From Sclerodactyla briareus (taxonomy: Eukaryota > Echinodermata > Holothuroidea > Dendrochirotida > Sclerodactylidae): DNA of 64,000 nt. Below the pieces are notes generated by a model that made no database searches, was not told where the DNA came from, and worked only from the letters and a program-made list of their open reading frames with translations. The position numbers were made by a program, and so were the translations under genes. Below are positions 35,036-46,887 of this stretch, piece by piece. Position 1 is the stretch's first letter, and the number at the start of each line of letters is the position of its first letter. The stretch spans positions 20,001 through 84,000 of the forward strand of contig JAODTK010000632.1 of NCBI GenBank assembly GCA_026419785.1. Direction: 5' to 3'.

Positions 35036-35888
35036 ACATTTTCCAAGTGAAGGGAATGCAACTCGTGACGAGAGTCGAATCTGCCCGGAAGATGGACCTG
35101 TCGTATCACAAGATCCAGCGAAGCAATATTCATGGAAAACATATAATTACTACTTCGTTGTGTCGATGTTGTGACTTTTATTTGGACAAGTATTTCTGAA
35201 AAAAAGCAAGTAATTCAAAGCTAGGGATATGGGTAGTCCTGCCGAAAACTAAACAACAATCGTATCAATACCAGGTGGTAAATGGTTTTTAACGTGTTAT
35301 TTTTTTTTTTTCATAACTGTAGTATTTCGCCCAAATGAGTGACCACTGCAGGGCGGATCACATATACGGGAAATACTGAATTATTTATACGTATTGATGT
35401 TGCAATTAAACAAATGGATCCCTGAATGACAACAGACTAATCAGCTCCGTGAGCATGATACTGCTATTTCCCCCCAGTTATCGAATAGAAAGTCTCCTTG
35501 CGATATTAAACAATCTCAATATCAGGTAGGCCTACTGTCGTTCGTGCTAAGCCGACTGATAGATCTGACCTAGAAACCCGCTACAATGGCTGCTCTCTTC
35601 TTTACAATAGAGATTCCATAAACCTGTGGGCTCGCGTTTCAAAGGGTGTAGAGAAATTTGTTCTTCATGGTAAAAGCTTCGAAGAATATGGGCACAGTAT
35701 CCTAGAAGAAACCACGAATTATATACAGCCCTACTCTTATCGAGAAACATTTTCGGAGTAAGTAAAACGAACGAACGATATTTTGTGTTGATCGAAAAAA
35801 AGTCGCCACATGCACCCTCCAATCCTATTGGTCTTCATTTCCCGCATTATGGGGCGCACTTACAACTCGAAACCCAGTGAGTCATATG

Positions 35889-36177
35889 GAAGAAGAAGAA
35901 GAAGAAGAAGAAGAAGAAGAAGAAGAAGAAGAAGAAGAAGAAGAAGAAGAAGAAGACGAAGAAGAAGAAGAAGAAGAAGAAAGAAAGGAAGAAGAAGAAG
36001 AAGAAGAAGAGAAGAAGAAGAAGAAGAAGAAGAAGAAGAAGAAGAAGACGAAGAAGAAGAAGAAGAAGAAGAAGAAAGAAGAAGAAGAAGAAAGGAAGAA
36101 GAAGAAGAAGAAGAAGAGAAGAAGAAGAAGAAGAAAGAAGAAGAAGAAAGAAGAAGAAGAAAGAAGAGAAGAAGAAG
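35889..36177 (+). repeat. (GAA)n microsatellite, copy B
   Basis: About 290 bp of GAA repeats with GAC interruptions near 35,955 and 36,048 and GA slips. Poly-Glu/Lys/Arg frames over it are artefacts of the repeat. Confidence 0.95.
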
Positions 36178-36690
36178 CCGACATCGTTGTTGTAGAGAGA
36201 GAGAACCAGGGGGATCTTGAGGTGTATATATGCTTGCAACTATCTACTCAGGACGCCCAACTTAGATCGACAAGAGTGTATCATATGTTAATCGCCCTTC
36301 GATCCAGCAGCTCCAACACGCTGCCCAGCAGGAACGACACATCAGCGTTCACTCCTTTTCAATAGGTGATGATATTCAATGAATGATAACAGACTAACCA
36401 TAAATCACTCTGGTTGTGTATACAGGCCTCAGCGTTAATGCCTGTCGGACTAACCGGTTACAATTACAGGTGTTTTATACACTCAACCAGAGCGAAAAAT
36501 ATCATCTCGTTTCATATTGGCCATATCTTAAGTGCTGTGGGAAATATTTTATAATGGAACCGCAGATACGCAGCAGTTGCGACCGTGGGACATGCTGCTA
36601 TGGTCCATCGCTCGCCAGTAGGGGCTGGTAGGGTTATATAACACAGCTGGCTAACCCTGACTGTCATTGAACATTGGCAGCAGATTTATA

Positions 36691-36753
36691 TGTATTATTA
36701 TTATTATTATTTATATATTATGATTATTTATATTATTATTATTATTATTATTA

Positions 36754-36785
<32 letters not shown>

Positions 36786-36840
36786 TTCTTATTATTTTCT
36801 TATATTATTTTACTTTTTATAATTATTATTATTATTTATA
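36691..36840. repeat. (TTA)n microsatellite at the LINE 3' end, copy B
   Basis: About 150 bp of imperfect TTA repeats next to the 3' side of the minus-strand LINE fragment. Confidence 0.95.
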
Positions 36841-38034
36841 TCCCTTGTTAGCTGAGGGGTAAGAAGCTCCACAAGTCATCATGGCTCTCCGTCAGTTCGT
36901 GATTTGTACGTTCGTGGAGTTCGTCCCGTAGGTTTTGTCACGTGCATTCATAACTTCGTAATCCGTACGTCCGATCAGTATGTTCCCATAGTGGTTTATA
37001 TTTTAAGTAAATCAATTAATGACCACAATTTCCAACTTTTATTCAGCTCTCTGACTGTGAGGAGTGGTTTGTTTACATACTCCATCCATCCCAGAGCCAA
37101 GGTCATATTTGCAGCCTAGTTGACAATAAAACCTATTTCCAGGGGAAAAATTGTCTGTATTTCCATCTCGCCTAGATTTTTGGTTGGTATGGTCTCGCCG
37201 AGATTGCATGGGCTGGTGAGCACAGAACAGAGTTGTTTTTTACATGTTGGGTTTTGTTGCATAACATATAGGCTAATATACATGACTAGGAATTATCAGT
37301 TGGGTGGTACTTCGTGCTGGGCACTGATATTAAATATTAGACCAACATGGCAAACGTGTCCAGCATTCCATTGGTTATGAAAGTGTCAGTAAATGTGGAT
37401 TGAATGTGGACAACAATAAAGTGGATTGGTTGAGAAGAAATGCAGGTATTCGCCACAGGAATTTTGCCGTACGCAGCTATCAAGATGTTTAGACTTGCGC
37501 TTGTAGCAAAATCTCCCAGCTTGCTCGATGTTCATTCGATCTGTCTGTCCCTCGGCCTCGGAGTCCTACCCGCACTCGTCTCAGGATATGGGCAATCCCA
37601 AGTATCGCTGTCTTCATAAGAGTGTGGGGGGGGGGGGGTTCAGTTTGTTTCCCTAGGATGTCGTCTAGGCAGTTCTTCGAAGTTGCTGGTGCTGATTCCG
37701 AGTGTCCAATCACCACTGGACAACGTTTGCTTTGAATCCCAATTTCTCTGTACTTCGGGCGGAGACCCTGGTATTGGTCGTCTTCTCCGCTCCTTTTCGA
37801 CTATGTTTTGGTCCTTGGGGAGATGGCTATATCTATTATGTCGTGTAAGATTAGCCGTGGTTACGACCACAATGTCAGGTCGTCTTTCCCCGATAACTAT
37901 AATGGCCCGGTCTCGAAGTCCCCATAGGGTCTTTCAATCCTCAACTGATTTCGGTTTTGGTGGGGCCAGGTGTTGGAATGTTATGTGGGTGTGTCGTGTG
38001 TTCGCATATCCCGCAGTGGATAGCAGCTTTTACG
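36841..38034 (-). mobile_element. R4/Dong-like LINE 3' fragment, copy B
   Basis: Counterpart of the fragment at 6,984-8,184 and slightly better preserved. 'RDRAIIVIGERRPDIVVV' at about 37,865-37,918 retains the P-D pair of the restriction-like endonuclease. 'VQRNWDS' follows at about 37,730 and 'ILGIAHILRRV' at about 37,580-37,620, a C-terminal block shared by R4-type LINE proteins. The frame changes between blocks. Bracketed by TTA repeats, as in copy A. The reverse transcriptase core is missing, so the piece is 5'-truncated. Confidence 0.65.
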
Positions 38035-38160
38035 TTATATTATATTATTATATTATTAATATATAATTATTATATTATTAGATTATGATTATTATTCTTA
38101 TTATTATTATTATTATTATAGTATTATATTATTATTATAGTTCTTATATTATATTATTAT
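38035..38160. repeat. (TTA)n microsatellite upstream of the LINE fragment, copy B
   Basis: About 125 bp of imperfect TTA repeats, directly bordering the truncated LINE end. Confidence 0.95.
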
Positions 38161-39793
38161 TCGAACTTTACAACTAACATTCATGCGGAGATGTTAGTGA
38201 ACGAGTTAAACATACAGCAACAGTAACATAAATGAATGAAAACGGGGAACGTTAATTAGGAAAAACGTTTATCCTAACTCTCCTAACCATTCCCAGCGGT
38301 TAGGATGTAGTCTCCCAATCAGTATCAGTACTGCCACACTTACAACACTGGCCTTGTGTGTATTGTATGTGCCTGAGGAAATATTCGTTCTGGAAGGAAA
38401 AATGTACATTGGACTGGCATTTAGGAAAACGGACTCCGGTCAATTAACTCCCTGGCTGTGAAACTATTTTTCCCCAAGTGAAGGAATGAGGGATGATAGT
38501 TCAAATCAAAATTTCAAGTCCTAATCCTTAATAACAATATAGTTCGCCTGAAGACCGCGTAAGTTGTTTCATTTAGGAACTGTAATAAGCTTCGTTTTTT
38601 AAATCTGGTTAAACCCCATAATCGCGATTCGAACTGAACTAAATATAAATCCGTTTCAATGGATTTCTAGAAAAGGGTATATCTAACCAGTTATTACTGC
38701 TGCTTCTGCAGATGATTGATTATACACATGGGCCGGTAATGTACGTTAAATCTTAAGCAATGGGTTCAGCCCATGGTCGATCGCGAAAGGGTTTCGGCCT
38801 ACCGTACAGCCCGCATGCTATCAAATCCTATTTGTTTAGTGGAATGTTTGAATCCCTGTGAAAATTCGCTAAAGGGTCAATAGTCTATTCACCTCTTTTC
38901 TCGCTGAATAATTAATTAACAAATGTTCCGGAGGAGACGCGACCGCTATTGCCAATATTGAGGAACAGCCTATACGACCACCCACCCAACTCCTCCTCAG
39001 CGTCTTCGTCGCTTTTACCCCTAGATTATAATCACCAACGACCCGCTAGCGTTTAGTGAGAGAAATAACAGAATTAGCGATAATTAATCGAGTTTAGTGT
39101 ATAAGAGTCCCTCGCGAGAGTCACTAACTTGGATTTGGTCACAAGGACAAACCAAGTATAACATACTGCCATAGTGGTAAGTGACAACGTCCAATGTACT
39201 TAATACAGGTAACCTAACGGTTCAGGAAAACATTGATGTCAGTGTTATCTTCATATATTATATGCATATGTATATATTAATAAGTTGAGGACACTCTTCA
39301 GTGTCATTGCGTTGAATATTCTAGCCGACAAGTTATAGTCATAGGTAGAGTAGGTAACAACGACAGAACAACCCTTGGAACTACACCAGAGAGGAGATAA
39401 ACACTGCCTCAAGTGCGGTCAAGTTCGGGCACCCAGCCCATGACGCCGGGGGACCATCCCACGCGAAACACAAGTCGGACCTCCATTGGTGTTCAAGATA
39501 ACATATACACCCCACCTCAAAACAAAGGACCTTAAAAAGGCCTTAAACAGACACTGGCACCTAATCAGCGGTAACCCAGATTTACAAAGTCCTATTCCCT
39601 AAAACCCATATCTGCTTACAAAAGAGGCAGAAAATCTCAGAGATTACTAGTTAAATCCAGATTTCCCTGCGAGAGTAACTATGGCAACCAAGGGGAGACA
39701 GATACTGTTATTTCTGACGATGATGCTCCACTAGACGAGCTAATCGCAGCTATGTTAGATGACCCCTAGCGGCATTCCTAACCTTGAGACGAC

Positions 39794-39811
39794 ACGCCTT
39801 ACGTAAGGCGT
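39794..39811. repeat. 18-bp perfect palindrome
   Basis: ACGCCTTACGTAAGGCGT, self-complementary along its full length, four bases before the hammerhead-like core. Confidence 0.95.
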
Positions 39812-39813
39812 AA

Positions 39814-39860
39814 CACTGATGACGCTCCAAAATACTACCGAGAGCCGAAACTATAGTCTG
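39814..39860 (+). ncRNA. Hammerhead ribozyme-like motif
   Basis: The conserved core CTGATGA (39,816-39,822) is followed by a stem II candidate GCTC (39,824-39,827) pairing with GAGC (39,842-39,845), then GAAAC (39,847-39,851), a TATA loop and GTC (39,856-39,858), giving the two-base-pair stem III typical of minimal retroelement hammerheads. Cleavage would follow C39858. Weak points: a C-C mismatch closes stem II (39,823/39,846), and only two stem I pairs are evident (A39815-T39859, C39814-G39860). Minimal hammerheads are known from Penelope-like elements, matching the context. Probably a decayed or weakly active copy. Confidence 0.5.
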
Positions 39861-40013
39861 GTTTTAGTCTCAGACCCTTTCAAACAAAAAGGCTCTAACA
39901 GTCTATAATAACACGACTCAATTGGCCTCATGGGCCCACTCCATACCCAACTTTTTAGCACAGATCCGGGCGCAAAAATCGATTATTCGAGCCCAGGATT
40001 GCAGGCTGCCCCT

Positions 40014-40511
40014 GCACATTAAAACCCTGTTCTCCATGCTCCTACGATCCGCGACATTAGATGGTGCACCGGCGACCCCCCCTTTCCATTTTTATCTGCT
40101 TCCCCCTCCCTCGGAGGTCGGGACGTCGTCTGATACCCACCGTGAATTCCCTGGTGTGATCTCCTAGTGGTCGCAAGGGGGCATATCGCATACGGAAAGC
40201 CTCCCCGAATTCAATTTGCCATGAAAATTGAATCCTGAAGGACCTTGTCTAGGCAGAATAGTGGAGGGCTACCAAGGCCAGGAACTTATGACTTTTCATA
40301 ATTACCATCACTCCATCTTGGTATAACTCCGGTTTCCGACCGAACAATCGGAGGGGCGAGCGCAATGCCGCCCCCACGCTGAAATCAACCACGCCTATGC
40401 CTGAATAATTTATATGCTCACGCCAACTACAAATGCGCATTAAAACCCTGTTCTCCAGGCTCCTACGATCCGCGACATTAGATGGTGCACCGGCGACCCC
40501 CCCTTTCCATT
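40014..40511. repeat. Pair of 75-bp direct repeats in the insertion
   Basis: 40,014-40,088 and 40,437-40,511 are nearly identical (ATTAAAACCCTGTTCTCCA... to ...CCCCCCCTTTCCATT), one clear internal mismatch (T/G). The second copy ends exactly at the junction with the host repeat. Confidence 0.9.
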
Positions 40512-40700
40512 CGGTTGACCACACCCGGTAAATGCCAAAGACGTCTGCATTACGACAGTTCTGCATTACGGAGAGTTCTCGCCCTATCGTTGAGTAACAT
40601 CAACACAGACCTTTGCCACTGACGGAACATCAAACTACCAAACTCAATAGTCCTAAAGTGGATTAGACACTTCACTGTCCAGGCATAAGCAGTCGAGCCA

Positions 40701-40770
40701 ACGTGGTCTAGTGGTCTGGTAATTACGATTGCGAACCAGTGTTGTTAGGATCCGGAGGTGGAGGTCGGCT
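40701..40770 (+). repeat. tRNA-like SINE-type segment, copy 2
   Basis: Same box A-like (GTCTAGTGGTCTGG) and box B-like (GTTAGGATCCGG) elements as 33,757-33,822, with small indels. Confidence 0.45.
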
Positions 40771-40845
40771 TCCTTTTTAAGCAGGGAGAATCAGATCGGT
40801 TACCAGGTTGTCCGACTAATCGAACGTTCGGTTGGACGAGCACTT

Positions 40846-42112
40846 TGACCAAGTCTTCTACGGCGCCCGTGAAAGCCTATTCGGCAAAGAGATGAGAAGT
40901 GCCAATTGCTGTGCAAATAGGCACAGTGATATATGTGTTAAACGCATATATCAAGTGTAATATTATGGAATGGAGATGGAGAACGGGACAGCATCTGTTG
41001 TTAATCTCTGGGCCATAAGGCTGGTTGACACTATTACGAATCTTCATTGTTCTGTTGCACGACTTTCTTGCCCCTTCTTCCTGAGACAGGAAGAAGGGGT
41101 CTATGTGGTAATGAATCATTCACCGTCACATTACCTTCTCAAAATCAAAAGTTTTGAAACAATCCAAATGTATGTTGTTTACACGCCCACCTCTCGAAAC
41201 AAAACTTTAAGAAAAAGACATTCCAACCCATCATCTGAATGATAAATGGATGCTTAGTCCCTGGTTTTTGTGTAATTGTCATTGGCATAATTTGTACCGA
41301 TTTTGCTTATTAATTTGATAGGTTTCCGTCAAAACATCCTCTGATGCATTACCAAAATAACACAGGCAGTGACAAAGTCTGCCAGGGGATTTGGCAAGGA
41401 AGTTTGCGACCAAAGGGAATTTGCACCGTGAATTGTGATCAGCTACGAGTCTATTGCTCACTCTGTTGGAAAACATATCGTTTAAAGAGCTAAGAGCAAT
41501 ACTGTTACCATCTATAAGTAAAACAATAACTTGAGTTCTCGCTCAACTAACACCCTTTATTATAATGATAACACATAATTCATGGAACAATAATTGGAAA
41601 CAGAGGCGTATATGGGTATGTGGGGTACGTATTGTAAGAGCCACGGATGTTGGGCTTGTCTGTAGGTAAAATAGCTCCAAATTCATATCAGATGGTCCTA
41701 GGTCCTCGCGTTTTTCTTTCTATGATTACAACCTCACAATATCCAATCAACAACTGCAACTGCAATATTTCTCGCACGTGTGCACATTATAACAAATTGG
41801 CCGATTTCCCGTAGGGTTATCACCTGACCTAACAATTATTTACATCAGGAAGGCATTTGAGAAGAAACGCCCAACTCCTGACTTGGGCATCTCTTTCTGC
41901 TTTTCGGCGAACAGTCTTAATATGTATCACACATGAAGGTAGATAGATAGATAGATGAGGGAAAACAGTAGATTTTCAATGAAGAAAATAACAATATCCA
42001 CATATGTGGATGAGATGATGAATGGATGTGGCTGACCTGCGGTAGTTAAAATGATGTGTCACCCCTGTGAGTAATATGTGACGGAGTCTGGTTGGTCAAG
42101 TGATTGGAAGTC
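40846..42112. other. No supported gene; hairpin at 41,071 and short (TAGA)n
   Basis: Contains a perfect 13-bp hairpin with a 3-nt loop at 41,071-41,099 (CCCCTTCTTCCTG, AGA, complement) and about four TAGA repeats at 41,940-41,957. Otherwise unassigned. Confidence 0.5.
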
Positions 42113-42577
42113 TTATGCCAGACCTGTTTTAACAAACAAAGCAGTTAAATGCCATGAAAAGTAAACTCTCTCATCACACTGGATAGCTTTTCTGAGAGTC
42201 TGTTCAACATACATGCTCTGATTCACATATCGATAGGGAAATGGTAATTTTGGGAAGTGTCCTCCTCTACACGAGCATATAGGCATTCTTACTGAGGTGA
42301 TGTCAAAAGATGTTAAGATACCTGTTACGTCGCTACCCTCTCCACCTCGATCCTTGATCTTGATAGACCCTATGCTAATGAAAACAAATACTAATATCCA
42401 TAGACTGTTTTCCATGCACTGAACAGTGATATCATGTACTTCGACGATACTATCATCATTATAATGAAACCCAATGGAACCCGTATTGTCAGCATAGTTT
42501 ATCACCTGATATTGATCGTTCGATGTGTTTATATCATCCGATATCAAGAAACATGACTGAAAAAAAAAAACATCCAC
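42113..42577 (-). CDS. Unrecognised 154-codon ORF
   Basis: The longest open frame in the 41-55 kb stretch that is neither low complexity nor an obvious repeat. It starts MDVFFFQSCF and has one hydrophobic stretch (about residues 59-71, 'LWILVFVFISIGS') that could be a membrane segment, with seven scattered cysteines. No domain is recognised, the start lies right after a 10-A run, and no neighbouring exon or splice context could be established. It may be a chance frame. Confidence 0.15.
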   Translation of the reverse strand: MDVFFFQSCFLISDDINTSNDQYQVINYADNTGSIGFHYNDDSIVEVHDITVQCMENSLWILVFVFISIGSIKIKDRGGEGSDVTGILTSFDITSVRMPICSCRGGHFPKLPFPYRYVNQSMYVEQTLRKAIQCDERVYFSWHLTALFVKTGLA

Positions 42578-45500
42578 ACTTTTGAAGCCCCTGAACTGAT
42601 AATACGTTCAGCAAATATGGCATCAGCTATCTGCCTAACCTCTAGCAAAGATAGTAGAGGATCCATTCATCAATGCACAGTACACGTGTATGTCAACGAG
42701 CTTCTGCACTCGGATATTAGGCTAGGCAAATCGACGAACATGGCCCTAACAACAGCGTTAGGGTTGTCAAGATGATGCATAGTTATATTGAGATAGGCAG
42801 AATTGCAACGTCACACTACTTTTAGCACACTTATTGACCTGAGAAATATATGTCATACTACTACACAATAAAGATAATCAGGAATGTTGTATTTAAAGTA
42901 AAAATTAACACTGCTATAGCAAGCGGAAGACTGTTTGGTACTGTTTAGCGAGGTCGCTATTTGATATAGCTTTGGTGGTGGGTCTTTATATCTCATGCAC
43001 TGAGTGTTCTCCTTGCTGTTGATAAATTGTCGATAGCACCGTGTTTTAATAACTAATGTTCGTTAGCACTCTTCTCACTGCAGATATTCATAGTATGAAC
43101 CGCAATGCAAATGACCCTATGACTGGTCGATCTACCATCAAAGTGATCTTGTCAGTGAGACAACCACTAGAAAAGTGCTGTAAAAAGAGCCAACAGCTGT
43201 ACTCGGTGACCTGGCGGATTGCTCAAACTACTACAAAGGAGGTCTCGCATTAGCACTCCCTGTGCATCATCATGTTATTCATGTTATTCTACAGTGTCAT
43301 GCAAACATAGTTAGATTCGTGGGATACTTTTAGGCCCGTCAAAACCGTCAGGGGCAGGAATGTTCCTGTTCACGTCCAAGGTCAAAACAATGATGTTGTT
43401 TCCAGAAGACGACACGGTTCTCAACCAATCATACATCTGAGGCAGAAATGTTTTGTTCACTTTTAATCATCATCGTTCCTGGTGATATAATACCTTGTTG
43501 GTGAAGTACAAGCAAAATTCCACATCCCAGGTCAATAATTCAATGACCTTGATTAGGGCTTTGCTGTTCCCTAAAGACGACACGTTTGTCAATTAAACAT
43601 ACGATGGTCTCCAACGCCTCGTGGAACAATTTGCCCACGTATGTTAGATGTTTGCCACGACACGTGGCCGTACCCATACTCGGAATGGTGGCTGCTTTGC
43701 CCATCGATCAGCTATTTTTCCACTTCAATTTAGGATGTATAATTTCGTTCTATTTTAACGCCTAACAAGGCGTGAACGCCTGCAATCTTTTATGGAAATG
43801 TTATGCATTTTCAGTTCAGTTACTTCCGAGTTGCGCCACTACACCCTTTATTTTGGGTCAGCGTTTGTCTTTTTTGCCTTAGCAAAATGACATGTCGACC
43901 CCAGATGTCAGCCAATGTAATTCATCGACGTAGTATCTCTTGACTTGCAATGTACAAAGCTCCAGCGTCATGTGTCTGAAGCGTGAATAAACAGATGAGT
44001 AGATCGTGTAGGTAATATGACACCCTGCAACCAGAATAGAAGGCCTATACGTGGATCTATACTAGCTGTGTCAATTACAAAGTTAACAATTCCGGGAAAC
44101 TATTTCTGTCACGACTTATTATTCTGTGAATTACCATATATCCGAGGTACAGGCACCCGTAAATAGTGATACATCGAGTACGGGATTATGATTGTGAAAT
44201 GAACGCACTCTTCCTGCAAAGCTCGACTAAGTGGCATAACAAAGAAGAGGGGATTGTCCAAATGCACCACATTCATTTAAGAAAAAACGAAATTGATTGA
44301 ATTCTGATATGTGATCTGCTGATGATTATTGTTTCGCCAAAGCATGGCTTTGAAATGGACATGTAGATGAATACAGTTCGTTGAAAAGTTGCCTACGTTA
44401 ACACTTCCTCTGAAAAAAAAGATTCTTTCACATGAATGATACCTAATAATTATTTGGCATGTAGCGTATATGGTTAACGTTTAGCCTGTCAATAATTGGT
44501 AGATGTCTCTTCGAACATAGTCGAATTGAATAACTACAACTTTGGATCCGTAGTAATATTTTACGAGATTTGAGATTTATCATGGCATGTCTTCACAGAA
44601 AAGATGTCCTGCAATTGTGTATTTGATTCATCCCTTCTTTGTATATAACCGTTCCTTGTTCTTTCATTTATTTGTTAGATTACAATTTAGTGGGATTATC
44701 CCTTCTCCCAAATCTGAGAATGGTATTATCTGAAAGAAGGAATGTTTGTAACATGACTATTATTTTGACCTGTGAGATGAGTTGAATTCAATCAGGCAGC
44801 CACATTTTCTGTTGAATGTTTGATGGTTTGGCTCGTTGAAAGTTCCATTTTCCATAAGGAATTGTGATAAACCCTGCATTTCCCAACGGATATAGAATTG
44901 CTGCCGGCGACTGTGTGAATCTCCGTAATAATATGGAAAAATTTTCTGTGAAATTTGTGTTAATCCCATAGCATGTGGGTTTCATTTGACAAGTTCTTTC
45001 TCCTGCTAGGAGAATAATCATTGCCATATCATTCAGAGCATATTAGCGATTTCCGTAAGAGGAGAGTTCTGAGACAATAAAAGGGAAATAATCTGTGTTT
45101 TGGTGCGACCAAGTCTGTGGTTTAAATGGATAGTCCAGTCTGCGTTGATCTGTGCATTAAACGACAGCATTTGACACTACTCCAATATCCCCGCTTTAGA
45201 TAAATTGGTTTTCAGCAGGATTAGTGTGCACACCCTTGACAGAAACCATCATACTAATATCGTGAATATTTCCCCCGGTATTTTTCGGGAAATTTCGTGA
45301 TTTTTCAATAAATTATATAGAACAAAAAATTGAAGTTGGAGGGTGTAATTATTATATTTTTTCTCATAGGAGGAAGCGATAACTAGAAGAAATACAACAA
45401 ATTGAGACCATATAATACTTACCATCTAATCTAATCTCTCGATCAAGCCCAAGTCAGCTGGTAGAATCAGTAACGATCCGCCCGATCACTATCCATTTAC

Positions 45501-46887
45501 TGTTGACACTGAACTCATGTTTTTCCTCCCCTTCTCACAGTATTGGAAGTTTCCCTGAATTTTTTAACTATTATAATCGTCTTTTTCCCCTCACAGCCAG
45601 ATGAGAAGTCCTGAGGTTAGGAACGATTGGCATAATCGTAATGTTTTGAAGCCCGGTCGCACAAGAACAAGCATCTGAATTTTTTACAAGCGACACTAAC
45701 CCGACGTCATGAAACACTTTTCATATATTTAGAATGACTCCGTAATCTGCTTTGCTAAGTATAATAACGCTTTGAACGTAAGCGCACATAAGACATGGAA
45801 GAAAATTAACTATATCTTTCATGGCGATAAATGAAAATATGTCGTGAGTGAATAGCTTGAAAATGATCGTTTCTTTAAATATATATTCATGATATTTTGG
45901 AATATCGGCTCTGCTTTCACTTCCTCTATCTCGCAGATTGCACCACAGTCGTTTAGAAATTATTTACTGACTTTCAATACTCATAGTATTTTCGTCATCA
46001 TACTGATGATCAGGAAGGAAATAGTGAAGTGTATTAAGGGTCTTAAAACGTTATCGCAGGACATGATGGTCTTCACTGCAGGTTTCATTGTCAAAGCAAT
46101 TTAATTTCAGCTCGTCCTTTAGCATATCATGCCCTAAAGGGATAGCTTTGATGCTTTGAAAATTGCTCGTGTTGTTCCAATTTACAAGAAGAAAGATAGG
46201 TAGAATGGACTGTCTCAGTGTAATCAGTATTCTTGGATATTTCCGAGAGATTATTGTGTACGTGTGTATAAACGTTTTGTTGAGGCTTCCGTTCACGCCA
46301 TACTACTGTAATGATCAGTATGGCTTCTAACTATATTTACCAACGTATCATATTGTTCTATGTTTTATTTGTTTTGTATTCGTTTACATGGTTGCACGTT
46401 GCATCAGATCTAGTGGCAGGGAAAATATTACTCATATCGTATTCAAGTCACAAGGCACTCTCAAATTTGTCACAAAGCTATTGCGGTCAGAAAATATTAT
46501 TACTTTGGCGCAGTTTCATGAACTACTCACCCCTGTCATGTGTTAAGTAGTTTCCGACATTTATGTTCCATGTAGAGAAAGATGACACTTTCTCAACACA
46601 TTTCCATCCAGATGCTGTGAATAATGTATTCCCAATATATCCCATGATGGCAGGTTTCATTATCAATTGGGTCAATTTGAATAGCTGTCATCGGACGACA
46701 AAAGGCGCAATATTCATGACAGTTTCCGAACATCATTTATGTATAGTTGCGTGAATATTATATTTGAACAAACCGTTTTCCACCCACTTTGGGAATCAAT
46801 TCCCATTGTTCCACCCTTTCACAATTCAATGATGCCAATTATAGAATAATATTCTGAAACTACAATATTGGGCCAAACAATTGAGAC
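42578..46887. other. No supported gene
   Basis: Unassigned. Around 43,360-43,600 two diverged stretches sharing 'GACGACACG' and neighbouring words hint at an old tandem duplication. No domain in any frame. Confidence 0.45.

Larger units (their letters stand above)
35036..38886. repeat. Large dispersed repeat, copy B (3.85 kb)
   Basis: Same-strand copy of 5,399-9,057 with identical block order. It is longer mainly because its (GAA)n tract is about 290 bp. At its right end it runs directly into the second copy of the tRNA-like repeat, whereas copy A runs into the tandem polymerase units, so the two copies have different right flanks. Confidence 0.85.
39376..40510 (+). mobile_element. Probable Penelope-like retroelement fragment
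   Basis: 1.13-kb insertion defined by comparison with the empty site at 33,074-33,895. Its 5' third encodes, on plus, a reverse-transcriptase tail: 'PLVFKITYTPHLKTK' and 'DLKKALNRHWHLISGNPDLQ', then in another frame a Lys/Arg-rich block and an acidic C-terminus 'DDDAPLDELIAAMLDDP' ending at a stop near 39,769. The 'HWHL...NPDL' block resembles the region behind the RT core in Penelope-like proteins; no GIY-YIG endonuclease is visible. Behind the stop lie an 18-bp palindrome, a hammerhead-like core and two 75-bp direct repeats, consistent with Penelope-type terminal structure. 5'-truncated. The class call is from motif style and structure. Confidence 0.5.
38883..40845 (+). repeat. 0.82-kb repeat with tRNA-like end, copy 2 (interrupted)
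   Basis: Two pieces, 38,883-39,375 and 40,511-40,845, match copy 1 continuously; the 1.13 kb between them is absent from copy 1. The junction target in copy 1 is 'AACCCTTAGTATTCGG'. Confidence 0.85.

Noticed and set aside
35810..36365. Long Glu/Lys/Arg-rich and Phe/Ser/Leu-rich open frames (100-162 codons) on both strands
   Set aside because: Translations of the (GAA)n tract; no stop codons can arise in the repeat, so length is meaningless. Same for 5,986-6,536.
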